Part shown: positions 8,052 to 15,527 of the stretch, one piece after another
How the letters are laid out: every line of letters starts with the position of its first letter
How positions within the stretch are numbered: the first letter of the stretch is position 1
DNA from: Desulfomicrobium sp. ZS1
GTDB taxonomy: Bacteria > Desulfobacterota > Desulfovibrionia > Desulfovibrionales > Desulfomicrobiaceae
Length of the DNA stretch: 64,000 nt
NCBI RefSeq assembly: GCF_024204645.1
Contig: NZ_CP100351.1
Location: 620,001-684,000 of the forward strand
Direction of reading: 5' to 3'
Notes under the pieces: model-generated
Database searches by the model: none
Seen by the model: the letters and a program-made list of their open reading frames with translations, nothing else
What the model was told of the DNA's origin: nothing
Made by a program: the position numbers and the translations under genes

Positions 8052-10568
8052 CTAGTGGCTGAAGGCGTAATCGCCGTTCATGAACGCATCCACGTACCTG
8101 GCGATTTCCGAGTCGTCGTCGAGCCGCCAATCCAAAGCTCGCACGGCGGCGAGCAGGCGTCCGAGCATGTCCAGGCGCTCCAGAAAACGGAGCTGGTCGT
8201 ACTTGCGGATTTCGGCCTTGAGCGAGTCTGCGCTCTGGATGACCCTGAACCCCTGGCGGCGCAGGATTCCGGCCAAAACCAGCGTCCGCCGGACTCGCTG
8301 CTCGTATTGCGCCGCCCCGCCCTTGAAGGAAAAGGTGATGTAGTTGTCGTTGATGACCGGTCCCGAATACGAGTCGATGGTGGCAAAGTGGTTGCCCAGG
8401 CGCCCGCTTAAATTGACGTAGGTGTCCGATACGACCGCATAGCAGGTGGGAACGGCCTGGTTTTTTGGGGTGCGTCCTGTAACTTCGGGAATCCGGGGAT
8501 GTCCCATGCCTTGGAGCAGGGCGATGAGGGGAGCGCAGCGCAGGTCGGCCAGATCAACCCAGGATGAATCGGCTTTTGAGGCGATGCCTCCTCCCAGATC
8601 AACCAGCAGGACGCGAAAGGGCAGAACTGCCCGCAATTCGCGGGCCACGCCGGTGTGCGGGGAGAGGTCGTCGGAGAGGCGAAACATCTCCTGCATGGCC
8701 ATTTCGTGCGCGAAACGGATGATGTCGTGCAGGCTGCGGCAGCCTTGCGCTGAAAACTCAGGAAGTTGCGGGTCCACCAGATGGAGGGGATTGATGAACT
8801 GCATGGCCTCCTGCAGCGATTTGTACACGGGGCTGCCCTTCATCAGGTTCACGGGTTTGCGCTTGGACAGGATTTCCGCGACCTGGCCGGCATAGACGAC
8901 CTGGTTGGTGGCATCGAGGGTGATTTCCATTCCGTGGGTCAGCAGAGCGGTGCCCGTGCCCGCACCGACCAGGGTCGGGATGCCGAACTCCCGCGCCACC
9001 GAGGCCATGTGACCGTTGGGGCTGCCCACATCGGTGATGATTCCCGCGACCTTGCCCATGGCCGCGACATAGGCCGGGGAAGTCTGCCGGGCCACCAGGA
9101 TGGCTCCCTGTGGAACGGCGCTCAGTTCATGGTCCGGCTCAACGATGTAGACCGGGCCCGAGGCGGCTCCGGGGGAGGCCGTTTGACCTCCGAACAGAAG
9201 CGGAGCCCGGCCCGGCACGAGTTTGCAGCATTCGGCCTGATTCAAGCCGCCGGCGCGTTGCAGGGGCCTAGCCTGAAGGATGATCAACTGGTCTTTTTGG
9301 TCCAGCGCCCATTCGATGTCCATGGGCATGCCGTAATGGGCTTCCAGGCGCAGGGCGTAATCCGCGAGGATGTCGACCTGCGCTGGCGTCAGGCTGGGCT
9401 GCTTCCGCAGTTCCTCCTGCACGGGCCTGGACACGATGCCGCCTTGGGCCAGCACGACGAATTGTTTTTTTTTGTCCGCGATGTGCGTGACAAGAATTTT
9501 CTTGTCCTCTCTGCGCACGCGCCAGAAGTCCACGTCCATGGAGCCGTCGACCACGCTGACTCCAAGGCCCCAGGCCGCCGCGAGCAGCAGGTCGTCGCTG
9601 TGGGCCGAGTTCGGATCGATGGTGTAGAGGACGCCGCTGGCTTTGGACTGGATCATGGTCAGGATCAGCACGCTCATCATTACGTCCTGCTCGGAATAGC
9701 CTTTGGTCCGGCGGTAGAACACCGCTCTGGTGGTGAAGGCGCTGGCAACGACGGCGCTCCAGGCCCGGCTCAAGGTCGCTGGGACGGCTCCGAGAACTGA
9801 GGCGTGCTGGCCGGCAAAGGATGCGTCCGAGTCCTCGCAGACAGCGGATGACCGAACGGCCAGGCGGACTTTCGGGCCGAAGCGGTTGATTATTTCCCGC
9901 GTCTTGTCCATCAAACCCTGTTCAAGGGCAGGAGGGAGCGGCGCGGTCATGATTCGCTCGCTGGCTTTGGCGCAGACCTTTTCCAGGGCCGCGATGTCCG
10001 ATAAATCCATTGCCGCCAGCTGATGTCGCAAGGTGTCGAGCAGGTCCGTCTGTTCCAGGAAGAGGGCGGCCGCCGAGGCCGTGACCGCAAAACCGGCCGG
10101 AGTCGGCAGGCCGATTTTGTTGCGGATTTCTCCCAGGTTCGCGGCCTTTCCTCCAACTTCCTCCAGGTCTTCCAAGGTGATCTCTTCAAGCGGCAGGATG
10201 AGAGTGGAGAAGTCGAAGGTTCTTTGCCGGGTCAGCGCATTCAAGGCGTTACCGGCGGCAGTTTCGATGCTTTCGAAAAGTTCGGGGAATTGACCATCGC
10301 ACAGGGCGTTCATGTCCTGCGCCAGATGACGGCAATGTTCCACCATGGCTTCGACCAGAGTCACGGCCTCTTCCTGGGTGAAGGATCCGCCTTCGTGGAT
10401 CATGCGCTCCAGGGACGTCATTTGTTCCAGAACGATGTTGTTGCGGGAAAGCAGATTTTTGAAAAACCGGTATTTTTGTTCCAGTTTCTGGCGGGCGTCG
10501 GGCGCATTCCCGGACAGTTTGGTGGCTGTTCGCTCCGTCATGTTCAAGCTTTCATCCTTCCTGGTCAC
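8052..10568 (-). CDS. PEP-synthase-like phosphotransferase with atypical C-terminal domain (copy 2)
   Basis: A paralogue of the preceding gene, 838 residues. The ATP-binding part (about 130-436) shows GGKAANLGEIRN, RSSAVCEDSDASFAGQH and DIEW. The phosphohistidine domain follows, with H520 in GSPNGHMASVAREFG. The C-terminal region (about 575-838) matches copy 1 in several blocks: GSPV, SLHDI.RF.HE, and F.FKGGAA...RVRR. As in copy 1, no PEP/pyruvate barrel is seen. The GTG start at 10568 overlaps the stop of the histidine kinase (GTGA), which argues for translational coupling. An ATG at 10541 is an alternative, with AAGGA somewhat far upstream. Its place behind a sensor kinase suggests the phosphotransfer is under two-component control (inference). 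Confidence 0.82.
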   Translation of the reverse strand: MTRKDESLNMTERTATKLSGNAPDARQKLEQKYRFFKNLLSRNNIVLEQMTSLERMIHEGGSFTQEEAVTLVEAMVEHCRHLAQDMNALCDGQFPELFESIETAAGNALNALTRQRTFDFSTLILPLEEITLEDLEEVGGKAANLGEIRNKIGLPTPAGFAVTASAAALFLEQTDLLDTLRHQLAAMDLSDIAALEKVCAKASERIMTAPLPPALEQGLMDKTREIINRFGPKVRLAVRSSAVCEDSDASFAGQHASVLGAVPATLSRAWSAVVASAFTTRAVFYRRTKGYSEQDVMMSVLILTMIQSKASGVLYTIDPNSAHSDDLLLAAAWGLGVSVVDGSMDVDFWRVRREDKKILVTHIADKKKQFVVLAQGGIVSRPVQEELRKQPSLTPAQVDILADYALRLEAHYGMPMDIEWALDQKDQLIILQARPLQRAGGLNQAECCKLVPGRAPLLFGGQTASPGAASGPVYIVEPDHELSAVPQGAILVARQTSPAYVAAMGKVAGIITDVGSPNGHMASVAREFGIPTLVGAGTGTALLTHGMEITLDATNQVVYAGQVAEILSKRKPVNLMKGSPVYKSLQEAMQFINPLHLVDPQLPEFSAQGCRSLHDIIRFAHEMAMQEMFRLSDDLSPHTGVARELRAVLPFRVLLVDLGGGIASKADSSWVDLADLRCAPLIALLQGMGHPRIPEVTGRTPKNQAVPTCYAVVSDTYVNLSGRLGNHFATIDSYSGPVINDNYITFSFKGGAAQYEQRVRRTLVLAGILRRQGFRVIQSADSLKAEIRKYDQLRFLERLDMLGRLLAAVRALDWRLDDDSEIARYVDAFMNGDYAFSH

Positions 10569-12247
10569 GCGGATATGGCCCGCGCTTCGAGGGGAAGGCG
10601 GACCGTGAAGGTTGACCCCCGGCCTGGACGACTTGCCGCGAAGACCTGCCCGCCGATGCGTTGCAGAATGCCGTGGCTGATGGACAAGCCGAGCCCTGCG
10701 CCCTTGCCTGGAGCCTTTGTGGTGAAAAACGGGTCGAAAATCTTGTGCATGTTTTCTTCGGGGATACCAAATCCCGTGTCTTCGACCTGCAGGCAGACGT
10801 CGCCGCCGTCATCGCGTTTCGTGCTGATGGTGATGCTGCCGCCTTCGGGCATGGCGTCCATGGCATTGTTGACCAGGTTGATAAGCAACTGGCGGAGCAA
10901 GGCCGGCTCGCTGAGAATGACAGGCAGGCCCGGTTCAAGTCTTTCGTGAATATCGATATTCTTTTGCGAAGCTTCGCGGCGGCGCAGGGTGGCGACGTCG
11001 GATACAAGGATATTGAGTTGCACGTCGCGGATGGTGCCGTCGGTTTTGCCGCCGAAACTGAGGAGCTTATGCGTGATTTCACGGCTTCGCGCGGTCTGCG
11101 CCACAATTTGGCGCAGGGCGTCCCGCAATTCTCCGGCATCGGGATGGTCCTTGAAGGATTCGCGCTTGAGCACGTCCTGCATCCAGCCCGCCTCCTCGCC
11201 GATGATGGCCAGGGGATTGTTGACCTCGTGGGCGATCCCCACGCCAAGCTGACTTATGGCGTCAAGTTTCCGGACCTGCATGTGATATTCGGCCAGTCGG
11301 GCCCGCTCCTGTTCCATAATTTCCTGCCATGCCAGTATTTTTTTGGTGGTGAGCAGCGCGGCGGCGGTGAGAATGGCCATCCCCAATATTCCGAAAAACA
11401 GGAAACGGACGGTTTGAACGTTGAGCGGCTCACGTAATTCCCGTTCGTCGCGCTGGACCACAAGCCGCCAGTCGGGGTTCCCGGCCACGGAGAGGATGCT
11501 GGACCATAGCATCGTTCCCCTCCATTCCCGCTTAGAAATAACGTCTTTGCGCGGCGCTGTCACGGTCAGGTCCGGGTCCACGCTGTCCAGGATTCCTCCG
11601 TGCAGCACGGATCTGGTTTGCAGGATACCTGCCTTGTTGATCAGGAAAACCTCTCCCGTGCGGCCGATCCTCTCTTTGTCCAGGAGGGCGCTGAACAGGA
11701 CCGCGTTCACGGACAGGCATGCGAGGCGACCGTGCGCATCGTTTCGCAACGGGGCTGCGATCTGAAAATTCGCGAGCCCGTCGGGCCCGGTGCGGATTTC
11801 CGTAATGACAAAGCCGGACGGCGTCCGCGTTCTGCCTGAAAGATCGGAGAGGGTGGGCTTGAGATCCCCAAGATCGGGGTGCCCGGCAACGGCGAGCTGT
11901 TCCCCGTCTTCTGTCGTTATGATGATGCCTTTCAGCCACGCCATGTCCTTGTGCCACGTTTCGTAAGCGTCTGCGAGTTCCGCTTCAAGATTTGTCCCGT
12001 TTTTCAAAGACGGTCCGAGTGCCTGCAACGCTTGCGCGGCTGCATGCAGTTCCCGCTCGACCCGTTCGCGGTATGTATTTGCAAACGTGTGGATTTCGGT
12101 TTCGTGCAGCGCTCGAAATTTTGTTTCCAGGGTCTTAAGTGCGTACGAAAAGATGCAGATAAAGATGAAAAACGTCGGCAGGAGCAGGTACATGGCGACC
12201 GTGTATTTCAGGCTTCGACTTTGTGATGAGCGTCCAGTGTCGAGCAT
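10565..12247 (-). CDS. Membrane sensor histidine kinase with Cache-like periplasmic domain
   Basis: A 560-residue two-component sensor. A first membrane helix lies at about 17-37. A periplasmic domain of double-Cache type spans 45-278, and a second helix lies at about 281-300. The dimerisation/phosphoacceptor helix has H340 in GIAHEVNNPLAII. The C-terminal HATPase domain shows NLVNNAMDAM, DTGFGIPEEN and GAGLGLSISHG. The ATG at 12247 has GGGGACAAC upstream. It overlaps the next gene (PEP-synthase-like copy 2) by 4 bases. The receiver protein at 12479-12922 is the likely partner. A mobile-type inverted-repeat element lies between the two, 24 bases ahead of this start. The ligand is unknown. Confidence 0.9.
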   Translation of the reverse strand: MLDTGRSSQSRSLKYTVAMYLLLPTFFIFICIFSYALKTLETKFRALHETEIHTFANTYRERVERELHAAAQALQALGPSLKNGTNLEAELADAYETWHKDMAWLKGIIITTEDGEQLAVAGHPDLGDLKPTLSDLSGRTRTPSGFVITEIRTGPDGLANFQIAAPLRNDAHGRLACLSVNAVLFSALLDKERIGRTGEVFLINKAGILQTRSVLHGGILDSVDPDLTVTAPRKDVISKREWRGTMLWSSILSVAGNPDWRLVVQRDERELREPLNVQTVRFLFFGILGMAILTAAALLTTKKILAWQEIMEQERARLAEYHMQVRKLDAISQLGVGIAHEVNNPLAIIGEEAGWMQDVLKRESFKDHPDAGELRDALRQIVAQTARSREITHKLLSFGGKTDGTIRDVQLNILVSDVATLRRREASQKNIDIHERLEPGLPVILSEPALLRQLLINLVNNAMDAMPEGGSITISTKRDDGGDVCLQVEDTGFGIPEENMHKIFDPFFTTKAPGKGAGLGLSISHGILQRIGGQVFAASRPGRGSTFTVRLPLEARAISA

Positions 12248-12270
12248 GTTGTCCCCTTTTATGAGGTCGT

Positions 12271-12359
12271 TGCAAAAAGTCGCGATTGAACCTGTGCGTC
12301 ATTCCCGCGAATGTGTGCCCAGCATGGGGAGGCGGGAATGCATTTAACGACTTTTTGCA
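12271..12359. repeat. MITE-like inverted repeat element, copy A
   Basis: An 89-bp element with perfect 12-bp ends (TGCAAAAAGTCG at 12271-12282, its complement at 12348-12359). A nested inverted repeat ATTCCCGC (12301-12308) / GCGGGAAT (12332-12339) lies inside. A related element is at 59652-59764, and the flanking TGACGCC is also shared. No coding capacity. Confidence 0.75.
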
Positions 12360-12403
12360 GTGACGCCCTGCATGCACCGGTGATGAGGAAAATTCTGGAA
12401 TGC

Positions 12404-12427
12404 GGCCGGGGGAGTTCTCCCCCGGCC
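12404..12427 (-). terminator. Strong GC hairpin after the receiver gene
   Basis: An 11-bp perfect stem (12404-12414 with 12417-12427) and a 2-base loop lie about 50 bases past the receiver stop. No T-tract follows, so it may slow or protect transcript ends rather than terminate. Confidence 0.45.
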
Positions 12428-12478
12428 CGTTAAATCAGGTCCCACTCTCGGCGTAACTGCGGCTCAAAAGGGCGTTTT

Positions 12479-12922
12479 CTACACCCATCTTTTCTGCAGC
12501 TTGTCGAGCAGGGCCTTTTCTTCGGCTTTGCGGAGCCTTTCGTCGCGATCTTTTTTGATCTTGTAGGCTTCCTGTATTTTGACCACAAGGTACTCGTACT
12601 CGCATGGCTTCATCAGGTAGTCATAGGCCCCGAGGCGCATGCCTTCCACCGCCGAAGATACATCTCCGTGGCCGGTGAGCATGATTACTTCCACGCTGAG
12701 GTGCTTGGCGCGGATTTCGGCCAGGGTTTCGATACCGCTCATTCCCGGCATCTGGATGTCAAGTATGGCCACATCGAATTTGTTGGTGGCGAGGCGGTCC
12801 AGCGCTTCCATGCCACTGGCTGCGCCGCTCACATTGTATCCGGTTTCCGTCAACCGCTTGGCCAGTGTTTCGCGAAAACGATCTTCGTCATCAATCAGAA
12901 GCAATCTTGGCAGATTATCCAT
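12479..12922 (-). CDS. Single-domain response regulator (receiver only)
   Basis: A 147-residue CheY-like receiver. The acidic pair D11-D12 and the phosphoacceptor D55 in VAILDIQMPG are present, as are the threonine in MLTGHG and the lysine in LMKPCEY. Residues 118-147 form a charged helix (KKDRDERLRKAEEKALL), not an output domain. It probably receives phosphate from the kinase at 10565-12247 and acts by protein contact. The ATG at 12922 has GGAGGATATA upstream. A 7-bp inverted repeat (12940-12960) lies just ahead of the ribosome site. Confidence 0.9.
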   Translation of the reverse strand: MDNLPRLLLIDDEDRFRETLAKRLTETGYNVSGAASGMEALDRLATNKFDVAILDIQMPGMSGIETLAEIRAKHLSVEVIMLTGHGDVSSAVEGMRLGAYDYLMKPCEYEYLVVKIQEAYKIKKDRDERLRKAEEKALLDKLQKRWV

Positions 12923-12939
12923 TATATCCTCCTCGTTTT

Positions 12940-12960
12940 GACCGTCAGTCCGGGACGGTC
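12940..12960. promoter_or_regulatory. Inverted repeat ahead of the receiver gene
   Basis: GACCGTC (12940-12946) and GACGGTC (12954-12960) form a perfect 7-bp inverted repeat with a 7-base spacer, about 18 bases upstream of the receiver start. It could be an operator or a leader hairpin; nothing shows which. Confidence 0.3.
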
Positions 12961-13033
12961 AACCGTTTGTCGTTATTGATGCAATTCTTTCTTTTCACAT
13001 AACGTATCCGAGATGGCGTATCAATGAGCAGGG

Positions 13034-13057
13034 GGGGAGGGACGTTTTTCCCTCCCC
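13034..13057 (-). terminator. Hairpin after the DASS transporter gene
   Basis: A 9-bp GC stem (13034-13042 with 13049-13057) starts 13 bases past the transporter stop on the minus strand. It is followed by C-rich sequence and not a T-tract, so terminator function is likely but not certain. Confidence 0.5.
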
Positions 13058-13069
13058 GTGGACAGAGAC

Positions 13070-14536
13070 TTAGTTGAATCCGATCATCGGCCAGTAGACA
13101 AGGGCGGCGCCCACGCAGATGGCCAGCAGAGTGAGACACCAGGGAATGGCCACCTTGGAGAATTCGATCTGACTGAAGTAGCCGGTGCTGTAGGCGATGA
13201 TTGTCGGAGGGCAACCGATGACGAGCATGATGAAGGAGGTGGTCATGGGGGCGAGAAGACCGACGGTCTCGACGCTCATGTTCATCATGCTGGCCATGGG
13301 CAGGGTCACGGGCAAGCTCAGGGCCACGGCCGCGGAGTTGCTCATCATGCTCGACAGGGCCGAACCGAAGAAACCGATGCCGTAGTAGGTGACAAAGGGC
13401 GACTGGCCTTCCAGCAAAGGCAGGCAGACCGTAGCAAGGTATTTGCCGAGGCCGCTGGAAAGCATGGCCGCGCCGAGAGAGACGCCGGAACCGAAGACGA
13501 TCCAGGATTCCCAGGGAAACTTGTCACAGATGGTCTTGAAAGAGACCCAGCCGGGAGCGCAGAAGCCGGCCAGGGCCAGGGCCGCGACCACGCTGACGTG
13601 CCAGCCAGTCAGATCGCCGGCGAACCACAGGATGAATGCGGCGCTGAAGACTGCGGCCACGCCCTTTTCTGCATTGCTCATGGGCGGCATGGACTCGATC
13701 TTGACGGACGCGGGTAGTTCCTTTTCCTTGGGACGGAAGTAGAGGTAGCAGATGGCCCAGGTTGCCACCGCAGTTAAGATGGAAACCGGAAATTCGACCA
13801 TGGCGTACTTCAGGAAACCGATTTTGACTGCAACGCCGGTAGTCTCCAGAAGGTACTTCTGGGTGATGTCCACGGCCAGGGCGCAGCGACCGCCGCCGAG
13901 CATGGTACCGAAGCCGCCGGCCGAGGCGGCCAGAGGAATGAGGATGATGAAAAACTTGCTTAGGTTGTTGCTCTTTTTCGGGGTGATACCCATTCCTTGG
14001 AATAGGGGCAGGATGGCGAAGAGCATGATGATGGTGATGGTCGCGTCATGAAAGAGGGTCGAGAGCAGGGTGCTGCTCACGGCGATGAAGAAGCTGAGCT
14101 GCTTCACCTTTGTCCCCGCGAATTTCAGGATAAAGAAAAGCAGGCGCTTGGCCAGCCCGACCTCGTTCAGGATGACGCCGAACATGATGATCATCATGAC
14201 GAACATGACGGTGTGATTGGCATAGGGCGCCCAGGCCGCAGATGACTTGGTGACCTTAAAAATGATCATGAGCGCCGTAGCCAGAAGGGCGGTAACGCCA
14301 ATGGGAATGGCTTCGGATACCCAGAGGAACACGATCGGGAGCAGGATGGCGCCCAGACGATGTGCTTCCATCGGGAGAGACTCCGGACGGGGCAGGAAAT
14401 AAACGAAAAGAAACAAGCCAAGCGCGATCAGCAGCTTGATGACCATGACCTTGGTGGATTGGGTCGGACCTTGTGGCTCTTCTTCGTGCATGAGGAGCTC
14501 ATCTGGGGAAGTATCTCGCACGTCTTGTGCACTCAT
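13070..14536 (-). CDS. DASS/SLC13-family anion:sodium symporter
   Basis: A 488-residue inner-membrane protein with about 11-12 hydrophobic segments after a 28-residue polar N-terminus. It has the divalent anion:sodium symporter layout: VSEAIPIGVTALL near the start, a helical hairpin with HDATIT, and a second half with SNSAAVALSLPV followed by GCPPTIIAYSTG. Family members import sulfate or C4-dicarboxylates such as succinate and malate with sodium. The usual SNT motifs are altered here, so the substrate is not decided. The ATG at 14536 has GGAGAGAAT upstream. It is 67 bases behind the CBS gene, and both are probably driven by the sigma-54-type promoter at 15277-15293. Confidence 0.88.
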   Translation of the reverse strand: MSAQDVRDTSPDELLMHEEEPQGPTQSTKVMVIKLLIALGLFLFVYFLPRPESLPMEAHRLGAILLPIVFLWVSEAIPIGVTALLATALMIIFKVTKSSAAWAPYANHTVMFVMMIIMFGVILNEVGLAKRLLFFILKFAGTKVKQLSFFIAVSSTLLSTLFHDATITIIMLFAILPLFQGMGITPKKSNNLSKFFIILIPLAASAGGFGTMLGGGRCALAVDITQKYLLETTGVAVKIGFLKYAMVEFPVSILTAVATWAICYLYFRPKEKELPASVKIESMPPMSNAEKGVAAVFSAAFILWFAGDLTGWHVSVVAALALAGFCAPGWVSFKTICDKFPWESWIVFGSGVSLGAAMLSSGLGKYLATVCLPLLEGQSPFVTYYGIGFFGSALSSMMSNSAAVALSLPVTLPMASMMNMSVETVGLLAPMTTSFIMLVIGCPPTIIAYSTGYFSQIEFSKVAIPWCLTLLAICVGAALVYWPMIGFN

Positions 14537-14603
14537 GGATTCTCTCCTTTTATATTCTATGTGTTAGCTTGTCGGTGACAAATTCGCTTGAGCAAACTGC
14601 GCA

Positions 14604-15158
14604 TCAAAGGCCGCACGAGTCTTTGATTCTGCGACCGATTTCCTTGTACACGTCGGAAAAGCGCAAAAGGCCTATGAGCTTCTTGCCTTCCATGACGAAA
14701 AGAGAGTCATGCTTGAACATGACAAAGCGGTGGAAGGCATTGTTCAGGTTCGCGTCCAGATCAATGATCTGGGACGATTTCGGCGGCTGGATGAAATCTT
14801 TGACCAGGATGTCCTTGGCGGTGGTGCAGAGGTCATCGAGTGGCTTGGCCCACAGGGTGGTCTGCTCCTTCATGGGCTGGATCACGTAACTGAACTTTTC
14901 AACGTACACGCTGCTTTGCTCGTCGACCAGTTTTTCGTAGTCCGGTTCAAGTCCCCGGACCACGTCGAGGGGCGAGAGCTTGCCGACGACCTTGTTTTCA
15001 CTGTCGGTCACCAGCAGGATGCGCTGTTCACGCTTCCCGGAAAGGTATTCCTCGTTGGCCCGTTCCAGAGCCATGACCGCTCCCGAGAAAGTGGCCGTGT
15101 CCGAAATTCTGGGGAATTTGGCTATGGGAACCATAAAATCTTTTACGGATGCTTCCAT
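14604..15158 (-). CDS. Stand-alone CBS-domain-pair protein
   Basis: A 184-residue cytoplasmic protein made of two CBS motifs. The first starts at MEASVKDFMVPIAKFPRI and includes the strand VVGKLSPLDVVRGL. The second starts at DILVKDFIQPP and ends LIGLLRFSDVYKEIG. CBS pairs bind adenine nucleotides and often gate transporters or enzymes. It closely resembles the C-terminal half of the receiver-CBS protein at 22484-23386. The start is set at 15158, with AAGGAG 9 bases upstream; an in-frame extension to 15221 has no ribosome site. As it is immediately ahead of the DASS transporter, it may regulate that transporter (inference). Confidence 0.85.
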   Translation of the reverse strand: MEASVKDFMVPIAKFPRISDTATFSGAVMALERANEEYLSGKREQRILLVTDSENKVVGKLSPLDVVRGLEPDYEKLVDEQSSVYVEKFSYVIQPMKEQTTLWAKPLDDLCTTAKDILVKDFIQPPKSSQIIDLDANLNNAFHRFVMFKHDSLFVMEGKKLIGLLRFSDVYKEIGRRIKDSCGL

Positions 15159-15276
15159 TATCCATCGCTCCTTGGGGTTGGGCCGGAATTGAAGAGTGTG
15201 CACCATCTTCGCTTCCGGCACAGGGTTATTGCCGGTTTCAAGTCTTCAAATAATCTTGCAAACGTTGCGATGAGAT

Positions 15277-15293
15277 AAACAATTCCTGTGCCA
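15277..15293 (-). promoter_or_regulatory. Sigma-54 type (-24/-12) promoter for the CBS-DASS operon
   Basis: The minus strand reads TGGCACAGGAATTGTTT, matching TGGCAC-N5-TTGC except TTGT at the -12 element. It lies about 120 bases ahead of the CBS start and faces away from the sigma-54 activator gene at 15528. The surrounding gap 15159-15527 is very AT-rich (15300-15420) and could hold activator sites; no other element was recognised. Confidence 0.6.
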
Positions 15294-15527
15294 AGTTTTA
15301 TTGCGCGATATGTATTTTTATATTTAATTATTTGTTTTAACTGATAATTATATTGATATAAATTTCACAATGAGTGTTTCGTCTCGATGATGAATTTATA
15401 GAATTGCATAATTATGCTGTTTATTGCTTCTTTTCTGCTTGAACAAAGTACGCTGGGTCTGTTAGCAGGAAGGCTGGTTTGCGCGATTATGCGGCGCGTT
15501 TGAAAGGATCGGAAAGCGGGAGGGAGC

